From Oscillospiraceae bacterium (GTDB lineage: Bacteria > Bacillota > Clostridia > Oscillospirales > CAG-382): a stretch of DNA of 46,260 bases. Both the position numbers and the translations under genes were made by a program. The DNA is taken from contig SVRF01000010.1 in NCBI GenBank assembly GCA_015064945.1, forward strand, positions 1 through 46,260. Reading direction: 5' to 3'. This document shows positions 7,217 to 18,000 of this stretch, piece by piece; position 1 is the stretch's first letter; every line of letters starts with the position of its first letter. The notes under the pieces were generated by a model. That model saw only the letters and a list, made by a program, of their open reading frames with translations. It was not told the DNA's origin and searched no databases.

Positions 7217-8016
7217 GAAGAGCAAGCAGTTTCACGTGTTCCGCAGTATACTTACCAAGCCGTCGATCATCAACGATATCGTGGATGCTCTGAAAGCAAA
7301 CTACCCCGGCACCAACTTTAAGGTAGTGTCCCTCTACACCTTTATGGGCTTGTATGAAGCAAGCAAGGGCGGCACGGTTCAACCTTCCACAAGGAACGCA
7401 GAGGTTATAGAGATAAACGTGCCTACCACGATGGAGGCGAGCAGTACCGCTACGATATCCGTGCTGGCGCAGAATCTGGGAGCAGAGGTGTGTTTACCGC
7501 AAGCATTACGGCACCTGCGGCGACGGGCACCTATACGCTGACGCTTGGCATGGTGCGGGACGGCGTGGCTTGGTTCGGCAACACAAAGTCCGTTACCATC
7601 ACCGTTGTAGAGCCTGCGCCAAAGCCGCAGTTTGAGCTTATTGCGGGCTCGGCGCTTACGATGTCCGACTCTACTCTCAGGGGCGTAAGGCTTGGTACCA
7701 CTGCAGAAGATATAAGGGCGCAGTTCAAGTGCGAGGTCACGGTGAAGGATACAAGCGGCAACGCTGTTGCGGACAGTGCCGCCGTAGGCACGGGCTGTAC
7801 CGTGAATCAGGTAGGCGGTACGGGGGTTGCCACTTTGGTAGTCGTGGGCGATATCAACGGTGACGGTGCAACGGGTGCCACCGACCTTATGGCGATAAAG
7901 ACCCACCTTACGGGGCACACTGCTCTTAAAGACATGTTCTACGAGGCGGGAGACTATAACTCCGACACCCTTGTGAGCACCGACGACTATCTGGCGCTGA
8001 AGGTGCTTATCAAAAA
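7217..8016 (+). pseudogene. Tail of a secreted dockerin protein, 5'-truncated and frameshifted
   Basis: The first 55 codons (KQFHVFRSILTKPSIINDIV onward, then GTNFKVVSLYTFMGLYEA) resemble the end of a GxGYxYP-type putative glycoside hydrolase, a tentative match. A beta-sandwich-like stretch follows. Reading then breaks at GAGGTGTGTTTACC (about 7485-7498), where one extra TG shifts the frame; removing it restores AEVFTASITAP. Downstream, FKCEVTVKDTSGNAVAD is a pre-dockerin module also present in the GH43 protein at 29099. The end is a type I dockerin with two calcium-loop repeats: DINGDGATGATDLMAIKTHL and DYNSDTLVSTDDYLALKVLI. No start codon or signal peptide remains, and the frame runs through the terminator hairpin, so the stop is also altered. 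It is a dead remnant of a carbohydrate-active surface protein. Confidence 0.75.
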
Positions 8017-8057
8017 GGGCACCTCCAAAGGCTTTAAAGCCTTTGGAGGTGCCCTTT
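8013..8057. terminator. Bidirectional terminator between convergent genes
   Basis: Long perfect inverted repeat GGGCACCTCCAAAGGCTTT / AAAGCCTTTGGAGGTGCCC flanked by A5 on the left and T4 on the right. It can end both the dockerin remnant (+) and the giant dockerin gene (-). Confidence 0.88.
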
Positions 8058-8102
8058 TGTTATGGGGTCAAAAAACGTTTTACAGCGTGGTTTTGACCGC
8101 CG

Positions 8103-11100
8103 TTATTTTGCTCTTGCCTCATCAAAGCTTTCGATAAGGCCTACCTCAAACCTGAGCACCAAAGCGGCATCAAGACTGTTAACCTTGCCGTCGCAGTTGA
8201 CGTCAGCCGCTATCATTCTGAGCTCGTCAGCGTCTATGAGGTAAGCGTCATATCTGAGGATGTAGTGGGCATCTCTGCTGTCTACATCGCCGTCGCCGTT
8301 GACGTCGCCAAGAATGTAGTTCTGCTTGAAGGTTGCGGTTACGGTCATATCGGTGGCTATGCTGTCAATACCCGTTCTGTCCCAGCTTGCGTCATAGTTT
8401 TCTCTCTCGGGGATCGCAGGGAATGCAGTGCCTGCCAAAGACTGACCGTATTCCATTCTGATAGTGCTTATCTCAACACCGTCTACCACGAATCTTACGG
8501 TATATACGTTTCTGGTGTAAACCGCATTAACGGTAAGATCGCTTACGATATCGTCAAGGTCGGTGTTATCCCATACGGGAGCAGTCTGGTCATGACCGGT
8601 CTTGTCGGGGATAGCAGGGAGGCTGTCAACAGATGCGCCGTGGATTACTGTCCTCGTAGCCACTACTGCGCCGTCCGCCATAAAGGTAACGGTGTAGGTG
8701 TTTACAGTATAGACAGCGTTTACAGTCATATCGCCTGTTATGTTGTTGAAATTGGTAACATCCCAAACGGGAGCGGTCTGAGTATAGCCTATCTTTTCGG
8801 GGATGGCAGGGATATCGCTGAGAGTGTCGCCGTGGGTCACTGTCTTCTCTGCAACTACCGCACCGTCTGCCATAAAGGTTACGGTGTAGGTGTTTCTGGT
8901 GTAGACAGCGTTTACGGTCATATCACTCATTATGTTGCTGAAATCGCTTACATCCCATACGGGAGCGGTCTGAGTATAACCCTCCTTTTCGGGAATAGCG
9001 GGGATATCTGTAAGGGCGTCTCCCTCGTTTACAGTTCTTTCTGCAACTACCTCACCGTATGCCATAAAGGTGACGGTGTAGGCAACAAGAGGAATGTAGA
9101 ACTCACGGGTAAGGGTAAGCGTGCCGTCATCGTTAAGGGTAGCGGTCCAACCCTCACTGCCCGTATCGGCGTCGAAGGTATGGTTTGCCATGGGAGCCAA
9201 TGTAACGGTTGCCACATAAGTGGTATCGGCTGCAAACTCACCCTCGAAGGGCTCGCCGTTTACAGTCCAGCTTATCTCAGCCGCTGCGCAGCCTGCAGGA
9301 GCCGTAACAGAGGTCTGTGCGGTCTCACCCCTTACGGGAGTAGCTACGTCAATATCCAGTGTGCCCACAGCTACGGGAGCGATGTGGAAGGGTATCTCTA
9401 TCTTTCCGCAGTAGCCGCTGCCGTCCTTTGCGGTAACGGTGGCTATTGCCATACCTGCGGCAATGTTTGCGCTGTAGGATACGTCATAGGCAGTGGCAGG
9501 AACCTGATCGTTGCCCAACACTACGGAAAGCACTGCGGGAGTCTTTTTGGTCTCGTCATAGACGAAGCCTTCCTCGGGGATGTCAAGGGTAACCGCAGCG
9601 TCTGCCAGATCGTTGCTTACGAATACGGCTGCCGCCTGATAGGTATCGAGGCTTGCTACCACTATACCTACAGTGCCCTCTGCAACGTTGATAACGCCGT
9701 TTTCGTCAACGCTTGCAGAGCCCTTCTTAACGTCTACACGGTACTCTACCATACTGCCCATTGCGCCGCCGTGAAGCTTAACAAGCTTATCGCCTACCTT
9801 AAGCGCAAGAGACAGCTTTTTGTTCTGAGCTGCGCCAAGCTTGGTGATAACTGCGCCGTCGCTTACTATAACAGCCTTGGCATCTTCACTGCCTATGAGC
9901 TTATTTGTAAGGGTAAGAGCATACTCGTCGCTTTCGTTGCCGAGGGCGTCGGTAGCCTTGACCGTAAGCTTCTGATATGCGGTGGCGGTATCAAGCTCCA
10001 CTGCTACGCTAAAGGAGCCGTCCTCACCTGTCACAGCGGTGGTTTCCACGTCACCTACGGTAACGCTTACGGTAGCGCCTGCCTCGGATGTGCCCTTGAC
10101 CTCAACAAGCTCGCTGTCAAAGAAGCTGCCGTTTATGGGAGAGGATATCCTAAGGGTGGGTGCCTTAGTATCTACTATGAACTGGTATACGGTACCAAAG
10201 CTGTCCTTGGTAGCGTTTTCGCCCTTAAGGCTTATGGTGTAGATACCGTCCTCGAGACCACGGAGGCTGATATCGCCGCCGTTCCATTCCGCTGCCTCGC
10301 CGCCGTTGATGCTGTAGGAGCCCTTGCCACCGTCAACGCCGCTTACGTTGATAACGGGGGAGTCGGAGCCTGTGGCATCAATATCAACGCCGCCATAGCC
10401 TGCAGAAAGGCTTACGCCATCCTTAAGGCTGAGTATTGCCTCGCTCTTTACGGGCTCTGCCATAACGATTGCATCGGAAAGGGTCTCCTCGGAAAGGATA
10501 ATACCGCCGTCCTCTGCGGTGCGGAATGCGCTTACTGCAACAACGTAGCTGCAGCCTGCGGTAAGACCTACCGAGGTAACGGTATCGCCGTCATCGCTGA
10601 CGGAATCATATCTGCCGCCTACTGTAAAGCTCTCGCTCTCCACCTTCATACCGCTGAACAGAGTGGAAGAAAGGGAGCCGTCTGTAGTCTGCTCATAAAT
10701 GCTTACGTAATAGCCTTCTGCTCCCTCTACTGCCTCTACCTCTGCATCGATAGTGTAGTCGCCGCCGAGAGCAATGCTGACAGAAGCGGTAGCGTCAGGC
10801 TGGTTGGGGTTAACATAGCTGAAGCTGTCCTCTGCGGAGGGGCTTGCTACGCCGTCGCCGTTCCCGTCAAGCTGGGTGCCTACTGCCTTAAGGGTGTAGG
10901 TGCCGCTCTGAAGCTCGGAGGGGTAGCTTATTGCTATGCTATCATAGCCCTCGCCTGCCTTGCCGAGAAGGAAGGCGTTGCCGTTATCGTCTATTGCGTA
11001 GATGGAAACGTTATCAAGCTTTTCAAGCCTTGTACCGCTAACAGCTGCGGTTGTTCCGTCAGCACTGAGGCTTACGGAATCGATGGAAGCCATCTTCTCA

Positions 11101-14100
11101 ACGCCGTAGAGAGCAAGGTCGGAGGCGTTGGCGGTGGTAACCACTATCTCGTTACCGAAGGAGTCTGCCTCGGTGAAGGAAAGGGTTATCGTAGCATAGC
11201 CTGTTTCGCCGTCATAGTTAATCATAGCGTTGGCACCTGCATTTTCGGGTGAATCAGCAGCCTTGCCGTTGTCAAGCCATACAATTTCGTACTCCTTACC
11301 GCCGCAGGTAACGGTAAACTCGCTCTTTATCGTTTCCGCCTCTGCCTCGTTCTCGGCAGGTATGTTAAGGACGAGGATAGCATTTTCGTCATCGTTTGCA
11401 TCGATAACGAAGCGGTGAGTGCGCTTATCTGCGCTGGAGCTTATAACGGTTTCGTCAATGGGGGTGCTCAGTGTAGTACCCAAAAGTCTTGCATTGGTAA
11501 GTGCCTTTGCATAAAGGGTCCTGCCCGTAGCGGGATCGGTGTACACGGGCACGCTTTTGAGCGCCATAGGAACAAGAGTAGCCTCGGGAGCATCGTATTT
11601 ACCGAAGGCAAACTCAACGTCGCCGCCCCAATGGTAGGTAACGCCTGCATCCAGCTTAAGGATGTGGATCGCACCCCATATCATCTCGTTATTTACGCCA
11701 AGCTCGGCACTGCCTATCTCAAAGCCGCCAAGCAGAGCGGGAAGCTTTATGCCTGCGGTGACGAAGCCCTCCCAGAAGAACTCCGTATCATCCTCAAAGC
11801 CGGTGGGCATCTCCTGCAGGGCGATAGCGCCGCTGCCGTAGATTATATCAAGGATATCGATATCAATACCGAACTTCATATTAAGTCTGGGGTACCAGTA
11901 TACGAAGCCGCCGAGCCTATCTATAAGGGTTATGCCGCCGATGCCTATGTTGGAAAGGTACGCCTCAATGCCTCTGCCCGACATGGAGATGTCGCCCCTT
12001 GCTGTGAGCAGGTCAAACAGTGCAAATTCACCGCTCAAAATAAGGGTAAGAGGCGGGATAGTGGAGGACACAAAATAGGTCTCGTATATCTTATCTATAC
12101 CTGCGCCCATGCCACGGATCCAGAACACGCCGAAGGGGTCGATGGGGATGCCGGGGAGGTTGCCGCCAACGTGGAACCTTATCTTATCGGGCACGGGTAT
12201 GCCGTTATAGCTGCGAAGGCGGAACTCTGCCTCCATAGTGAGAACCTCAATATCAGCCTCGCCTTCAATGCCTATGCCCCATTCCCCATTCATTATCATA
12301 AGGTCAAGGGTACCGCCTATCTCGGGCATACCGTCTGTATAAGAGGGTAAGCCAACCTCAACGGAGGTGTTTATGCCTATGAACTTGCCGCCGAAGAATA
12401 TGTTGTGGATGTAAAGAGCAAGGGTACCGCCCTGCGCCTCGTACCACTTCATACGGTCATCACCGCACTCATCATCCAGATCACGGAGCTGACCGGAGGT
12501 GTAGTCGGTATTTGCAAGGTTTACCTCTGCCTCCTCCGTAGGAGAGGGAGAGATGATGCCCCAATCGTAGGTGGAGGGCACAAGGAAGCTGGGGTCAAGC
12601 TGGGCGCCGAAGGTTACCACACGAAGGTCGGGGTCATAGGAGCCGGGCTTGGTAGCCATAAGTGCGAAATGGCAGTAGCGGAGCTCGAGAAGCATACCTG
12701 CAAGGGTCTGCAAATCGCTGGCGCCGCCGGGCCACATAAGGGATACGAAGTTGGTGTTGGCAACCGCATCCTCTACACGGTTGCTCTCAGTACCGTCATA
12801 CTTGTAAATGGGGAGCTTAACAAGGTCGCCCTCCTCAAGAGAGGTGATGGCGCACACGCCCTCCCACACCTTGGTGTTGGCACCGACAGTGTATACCTTG
12901 CCGTCGATATCGGTGTTGATGGCGGTCTGGTTGCCTTCATCATCGTACTCGATGCTTACGGTCACCCTGCCCTCGGTTACCTGAATAGCGCCGCTGATTT
13001 CGATAGCGTCGCCGTCCTTACGGGCGATAGCCTCAAGCTTTTCTATCTTGCCGTTCTCACCCTTAACAGAGAAGTCGCCTCTCAACTCGTAAATGATATC
13101 CTTCATGGATATGCCTGCTATCTTGGACCTGTACTCATCCTCGTCACGGGCGAGAATAAGCTTGTAGGACCAAGGGAGAGCCTCGCTGCCGTCACCTGTA
13201 CGCCTCATACCTATAACGCCGTAGTTACCGCTGATATAGGAGGGGTTGTTGGTCACAACAAACCTCAGAGCGTCGGAGGTAGAATCGGACAGAGCCGCAT
13301 CCACCCAGTCGAAGATGATCTGCCACGTGCCTACGGGGAGGGTATCCTCGATTATTATGTTGGCAGTATTGTCCTCGTTGTTTAATATGAAGTTCTCGGA
13401 AGGAACAACTATATCCTTGCCGCCGTCAAGAGGACGGAGAATAACTCTATACTGGCTGGAGTCACGAAGCAGACCGAAGTTTTTACCTGCTATGAACATG
13501 CTCCTCGTTCCGCTTCTGTAAACGACCTCGGGAGTAGTGCTGACGAAGGAGAGCACGCCGCCATCCACAGAGGGGCAAAGCACATAGGTCTCCTTGGCAA
13601 ATACAAGGTCCTCATCCATCAGATGAAGCTTGCCAAGACTGCCCATTTTTTGGGAAACGTCAAATATCTTAACGCCTATCTTACGGTACTCCGTAACATC
13701 AGAAGGGGCTACCGCAAGATCAATGGTTACATCACGAGCCTCGCCTGGGCGAAGGTCGATAAGAAATTCGTAATAGGGGTCAGCTATGGTAGCGTCAAGG
13801 TTGAGGTTGCCACGAGTGTCATAGCTCGTCATACCGCTTTCGGGATAGAAGGCTATGGCAAGAGTATCCAAAACCTCGTCAGAGGTGTTCTGAACCTTAA
13901 CGGTGAGGCTCATATTACCGTTAGAGTCACCGTTGGTATCCACATAGCCTATATCGCCTGCAAGCTCCATAGCGGCAGGGCCTATAAAGTTTACGGCTAC
14001 AGAGCCCAGCTCTGCGCTTACGTTGGAGTATACGCCGTAATAGAAGGCTACCGACTTGGTGCTCTGAGTGTTGGCAGGAGCGCTGCCCATATCGTAATAC

Positions 14101-14987
14101 ATAGCAAAGGCGCTGTCTGCGGTAAGATATTCCTTATTATAGGGGTTGGTGAAGTTAAGGTTGTTTTTAACATCGGCACCTACGTTATAATCGTATACGG
14201 TGGACGCAAGACTGTTCCAATGAGCGAAGGTGACCTTCTCGGGTACCACGGTAACGCCGCCTATGGAGGCGTTTAACGTATAAGCAGTGACAGAGGGAGC
14301 CATCTCGTCATCGTAAGCAAAGAAATAGTTGCTGTACTCACTGCCCGTAAGGGTCTGCTCGGTCTTAATGGTGGTGTAGCTGCCGTCAGCCTGACCTGCC
14401 ATATATACGGCGTAGTCCTGATGACCGAGAGCAGTATCCATAAGCACACGCGCCTTAAGCTCATCAATAGCCTCGCCGCTGACATTCTCAGCGCTTACGG
14501 TAACGTAGACCATACCGTGCTGATAATTATCAACCGCAAGAAGTGCTACCTGCTGGGTGAATTTGATGCCGTCTACAGTCCATACTGCGGAAATAGTGGT
14601 GTCATCAACCTTGGTAACGGTGACCGCACTTGTTTCTATACCCTTATGACTGTAGTCTCTGCCGAACACGTACTCGGCGGTGGTGGCACCTCTCTTCACC
14701 CTGAAGGAGGTGAAGGAGGTGTCATAATTTTCATCGGGATACAACAGATACTTGTTGTTATCGGATTTGTTAAGCTTGTCGCCTTCGACGGTGTCCACAA
14801 GGAAGCCGCCGTTGCTCTTGGAGACCTTTACGCTGAGATACCCGTCACTGAGCTCGTGGTATCCCGTTTCTGCACTGGCAGACAGAAGGTTATCCAAAAG
14901 TGTTTCAGGGGCAAAACCTACAAGCAAAACAGCTATGAGCAGCAGGGCTGTTGCCCTTTTGATTATCGCATTGATATTGCGCTTCAT
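8103..14987 (-). CDS. Giant secreted protein with InlB-type repeats and C-terminal dockerin
   Basis: About 2,294 residues. The start is the ATG behind AGGAGGTAAGCTTATT; upstream in-frame codons would overlap the preceding gene. A signal peptide (MKRNINAIIKRATALLLIAV, then a SASA-type cleavage site) shows export. The N-terminal 850 residues are beta-rich with Ig-like stretches. About residues 870-1125 contain many short Gly-punctuated alternating strands. Residues 1,130-1,950 are further Ig/fibronectin-like domains. Four repeats of about 62 residues (YTVTFMADGAVVAEKTV type, InlB B-repeat/Flg_new) precede a type I dockerin with DVNGDGDVDSRDAHYIL and DVNCDGKVNSLDAALVL. The dockerin should bind a cohesin elsewhere and attach the protein to a surface complex. 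It lies 25 bases after the partner giant gene, so they share an operon. No catalytic domain is recognised. Confidence 0.88.
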   Translation of the reverse strand: MKRNINAIIKRATALLLIAVLLVGFAPETLLDNLLSASAETGYHELSDGYLSVKVSKSNGGFLVDTVEGDKLNKSDNNKYLLYPDENYDTSFTSFRVKRGATTAEYVFGRDYSHKGIETSAVTVTKVDDTTISAVWTVDGIKFTQQVALLAVDNYQHGMVYVTVSAENVSGEAIDELKARVLMDTALGHQDYAVYMAGQADGSYTTIKTEQTLTGSEYSNYFFAYDDEMAPSVTAYTLNASIGGVTVVPEKVTFAHWNSLASTVYDYNVGADVKNNLNFTNPYNKEYLTADSAFAMYYDMGSAPANTQSTKSVAFYYGVYSNVSAELGSVAVNFIGPAAMELAGDIGYVDTNGDSNGNMSLTVKVQNTSDEVLDTLAIAFYPESGMTSYDTRGNLNLDATIADPYYEFLIDLRPGEARDVTIDLAVAPSDVTEYRKIGVKIFDVSQKMGSLGKLHLMDEDLVFAKETYVLCPSVDGGVLSFVSTTPEVVYRSGTRSMFIAGKNFGLLRDSSQYRVILRPLDGGKDIVVPSENFILNNEDNTANIIIEDTLPVGTWQIIFDWVDAALSDSTSDALRFVVTNNPSYISGNYGVIGMRRTGDGSEALPWSYKLILARDEDEYRSKIAGISMKDIIYELRGDFSVKGENGKIEKLEAIARKDGDAIEISGAIQVTEGRVTVSIEYDDEGNQTAINTDIDGKVYTVGANTKVWEGVCAITSLEEGDLVKLPIYKYDGTESNRVEDAVANTNFVSLMWPGGASDLQTLAGMLLELRYCHFALMATKPGSYDPDLRVVTFGAQLDPSFLVPSTYDWGIISPSPTEEAEVNLANTDYTSGQLRDLDDECGDDRMKWYEAQGGTLALYIHNIFFGGKFIGINTSVEVGLPSYTDGMPEIGGTLDLMIMNGEWGIGIEGEADIEVLTMEAEFRLRSYNGIPVPDKIRFHVGGNLPGIPIDPFGVFWIRGMGAGIDKIYETYFVSSTIPPLTLILSGEFALFDLLTARGDISMSGRGIEAYLSNIGIGGITLIDRLGGFVYWYPRLNMKFGIDIDILDIIYGSGAIALQEMPTGFEDDTEFFWEGFVTAGIKLPALLGGFEIGSAELGVNNEMIWGAIHILKLDAGVTYHWGGDVEFAFGKYDAPEATLVPMALKSVPVYTDPATGRTLYAKALTNARLLGTTLSTPIDETVISSSADKRTHRFVIDANDDENAILVLNIPAENEAEAETIKSEFTVTCGGKEYEIVWLDNGKAADSPENAGANAMINYDGETGYATITLSFTEADSFGNEIVVTTANASDLALYGVEKMASIDSVSLSADGTTAAVSGTRLEKLDNVSIYAIDDNGNAFLLGKAGEGYDSIAISYPSELQSGTYTLKAVGTQLDGNGDGVASPSAEDSFSYVNPNQPDATASVSIALGGDYTIDAEVEAVEGAEGYYVSIYEQTTDGSLSSTLFSGMKVESESFTVGGRYDSVSDDGDTVTSVGLTAGCSYVVAVSAFRTAEDGGIILSEETLSDAIVMAEPVKSEAILSLKDGVSLSAGYGGVDIDATGSDSPVINVSGVDGGKGSYSINGGEAAEWNGGDISLRGLEDGIYTISLKGENATKDSFGTVYQFIVDTKAPTLRISSPINGSFFDSELVEVKGTSEAGATVSVTVGDVETTAVTGEDGSFSVAVELDTATAYQKLTVKATDALGNESDEYALTLTNKLIGSEDAKAVIVSDGAVITKLGAAQNKKLSLALKVGDKLVKLHGGAMGSMVEYRVDVKKGSASVDENGVINVAEGTVGIVVASLDTYQAAAVFVSNDLADAAVTLDIPEEGFVYDETKKTPAVLSVVLGNDQVPATAYDVSYSANIAAGMAIATVTAKDGSGYCGKIEIPFHIAPVAVGTLDIDVATPVRGETAQTSVTAPAGCAAAEISWTVNGEPFEGEFAADTTYVATVTLAPMANHTFDADTGSEGWTATLNDDGTLTLTREFYIPLVAYTVTFMAYGEVVAERTVNEGDALTDIPAIPEKEGYTQTAPVWDVSDFSNIMSDMTVNAVYTRNTYTVTFMADGAVVAEKTVTHGDTLSDIPAIPEKIGYTQTAPVWDVTNFNNITGDMTVNAVYTVNTYTVTFMADGAVVATRTVIHGASVDSLPAIPDKTGHDQTAPVWDNTDLDDIVSDLTVNAVYTRNVYTVRFVVDGVEISTIRMEYGQSLAGTAFPAIPERENYDASWDRTGIDSIATDMTVTATFKQNYILGDVNGDGDVDSRDAHYILRYDAYLIDADELRMIAADVNCDGKVNSLDAALVLRFEVGLIESFDEARAK
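8316..9090 (-). repeat. Four tandem InlB-type repeat units (about 186 bases each)
   Basis: Repeated coding blocks with near-identical segments such as the codons for YTVTFMADGAVVAEKTV and QTAPVWDV...DMTVNAVYT. The middle copies are most alike and the last (dockerin-proximal) copy is the most diverged. Such repeats usually form an extended stalk. Boundaries are approximate. Confidence 0.8.
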
Positions 14988-15012
14988 AATAAGCTTACCT
15001 CCTGTCTTAGTC

Positions 15013-18000
15013 CTATTCCACATAGATCTGGATTCTGTAGTAATCACGGCCCTGAGTGATAATGCAAACGGTGTAATAGCCACTCTCCTCGAAGGGGAGA
15101 ATTATCTCGTCGGTGCTTGTGGCGTTTCTTACAAGGTCGGTGGCGCCAATCTTCATCTGACCAACGCTCTTAAGACCGTTCTTGTATACCGCGCTGTAGG
15201 GCTCGCCGAGAGTATCTACGCTAAGTATAATGCTGTCGCCCTCTGCGACGTAGATGGTGTCACGTACAACTATGTCGCCGTTCACCTTAACGGTAGGCTC
15301 GTCTGCTGCCACTACACGGAGGATGCCGTATACAGAGGTCTCGTTGCCGCTGCTGTCGCTAACCTTATAGGTTACCTGACAGTTGCCCGCCACGTTAAGG
15401 TCAAGCTCATACTCAAAGCTGTAGCTAAGGCTTGCATCCATGTCGGAGGCGGTCACGTTGCTCCTTAGAATTGCCTCAAGCTCGGAGGCGGTGGTGCCGA
15501 CCTTTACAATAACAATGCTATTTATCAGGTCAACAACGGGCGCCTTGACATCGGGAAGCTTAACCTGACCGAGCTGACCGAGAACTACGTTGCCGTAAGC
15601 ATCCTCGGCACGGATGATGGGCCAGAGGCCGGACATACCTGCGGTAATGGTAAGCTCAACCTGTTCACCTGCGGCAGCGCTGATACTTTCGCCGCCGTTT
15701 ATGCTGATGTTGCTGTCACGGTTAGCCTTGACGTAGATGCTGTCACCTATGCTGAGGCTGAGACTTAAAGCATCGTCAACGAAGTCTACGCCATCCTTGC
15801 TGTATTCCAGCTTAAGGTCGGTGTCGATTATGTTGCTGACAGTCACGCTGATAGCGGAGATGTTACCTGCCATATCGGCGAAGGTGTAGGTGTAGGTGCC
15901 GTTTGCCTTTACGGTAAGGGTGTAGTCGTAGCCACCGTCTGCCTCGGTGCCGTAGCTGCCGAGCTTGGCAAGTATGGATGCCTCGTCAGAATGGAGGGTC
16001 ACGCTTACGGTCCTGCCATCGGAGGACAGCTCCTGACCCTTTACGCTGAGGGTGGGAGCGACCTTGTCGATATTAGATACTGCCGCAAGGTCTACTGTAG
16101 TAGTGGTGCCGCCTGCCGATATTACGGTAAGGGTCACAGCCTCGCAGTTAGCGCTGTAACGGACGGTAACTACAGTGCCGTTGATGCGCACCTCGATATC
16201 GTCCACAAGCTCTGCGGGCACCTGAATCTCCTTCACATGCTGAGAGAACTGCATTGTTGCGGTAATGTTGCTGTTGGTAATAGGACTTGCGGCATTGGCA
16301 GACCACTTTATACTGCCTACAAGATATATCTTATCGCTGCGTATCTCTATTACCCTCTCGCTGACAGTGCCCTCTATCTTAGTGGGCGCCTTGTCTGCGT
16401 CAAAGGTGTACATATAGCTGTAGTTGATGTTGTAGATGCCGTTACGGTCAACGGTTATATAGCTGAGACCGTAGTATTCACTGTCGGCATCGTTATCAAC
16501 GCTTGCCTCGTAGCCCGAGGGAGCTATGGTAAGGTCGCTTGCAGACTGACCGTCGCCGCAAACGGGCTCGGTCAGGTAGATGCGGACGCCGCCCTCTACG
16601 GGAACCTTTACTGTGCCGGGGATGGGCGCAACGCCGATATTGCTGAGATCAAGAGGTATTGCGGTTGCAAAACCGTTCTCATCCACGGCAAAGAGAGTGA
16701 ATTCTGCCGCTTCGGTCACGGTGAGCTGTCTGCCTACAAGGCTTACGCCCTCTATGGTGTCGCTCTCTGCACCGTATTCGGGAGTCTCTGCATAAACGCC
16801 CTCTTTGATTATAAAGCTATACTTGCTGATATCAAATGCCTCAAGCTGGAAACGGTATGCGCTGCCCCAGCCAAGAGCATTTACAAACTCGTTTGTTGCC
16901 GCTCTGGGAGTAGCAGTCTCGTATACGGTGTAGCCGTAATGGTCCTGCAGATAGCTGTACTCGCTGTTGGTAGCTCTCAGCATAAGCTGTGTATCAATGT
17001 ACAGTCCGTTTTGCTGAGTGTAGGCAAGAAGCTGTACCTCGGGGCACTCCTCGTCTACGGGGATATAGTCCTCCTCGCCCAAGCCGGGAATGAAGGGAGC
17101 GGTTTCTACTATGGTTACGGGAAGGGTTACGGTTATATCCTCGGTTAAGACTTTTGTCTCGTTACCGCAGATATATGCCATATCCTCCGCCTTGAAGGTG
17201 TAGCTCGTATCGTCACCGTAATAGAAGGTGAAGCTGGGAGCATAACCGGTGTAACGGTCGATAAGCTCATACTCAAGTTCCTCGAACATCTCGCCGTATT
17301 CATATATCTCGTCGGATATAAGGGTAACGGTCACGGGACCCGCAAACTCGCCGCCGTTTTCAACCAAGGCGTCATCCAAGCTCCACACAACGTTGTAGCG
17401 AGTGGTAAAGATGTTATCTATGTACATCCATCTGCCGAAGGTATCTACATAGAAATAACCGTTTTCTTTAACGATCACAGTAACCTCGGTGGTACCGTTA
17501 TTCTCTACCATTACAACGCTCTCGTCATAATCGGTCACGGTAATAGCGGTATCTGACTTAAGGGTAACGGTAACGGGGTTCATAGTAGGCTCAATAGTGG
17601 AGTAATGAGCCTCAAACTCGTATGCGGCGTCGGTTATGGTATAAGTGATAGGCCATACGATGCCGTATGCATCGGTGAAGGTGCCCTCATAGGTCACGTT
17701 GGTGAAGGTATTGGTCTGCACACTGTTGCCGCCGTTTGCAAGGTAAACCTTAAGCTTGAGCTCTGCACCGTGGTCGGGGTAGCTCACGCCGTAGACCAAC
17801 GATGCGCCAAGGTCGCTGTAGTGAACGTACTGGTTGGTATAGCTCTTGGTGAAGGTGTGGTCATTGCCGGCTATATCCTTGACTTTGATGGTGTAGGACC
17901 TGTAAAGCCTGTGGCTCGAGTCATACTCAGTCTCGGAGATGGGGTCTGCAAAGCATAACTTGAGACCGTTGTATTTGGAATATTCAAACCGAATAAGGCC

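Noticed and set aside
7140..7225. TTG start for the truncated gene at 6827
   Set aside because: It lies in sequence belonging to the oppositely oriented dockerin remnant and lacks a ribosome binding site.
8316..9090. CRISPR-like array
   Set aside because: Units are about 186 bases, in frame and encode InlB-type repeats; no short direct repeats with unique spacers exist in the window.
8265..11252. 995-codon open frame on the plus strand
   Set aside because: It lies wholly antisense to the giant dockerin gene, has no domain pattern or ribosome binding site, and follows from the codon composition of the real gene, whose signal peptide, repeats and dockerin are clear.
11415..13385. Two further long plus-strand frames (311 and 326 codons)
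   Set aside because: Antisense shadows of the same giant gene, with biased, domain-less translations.
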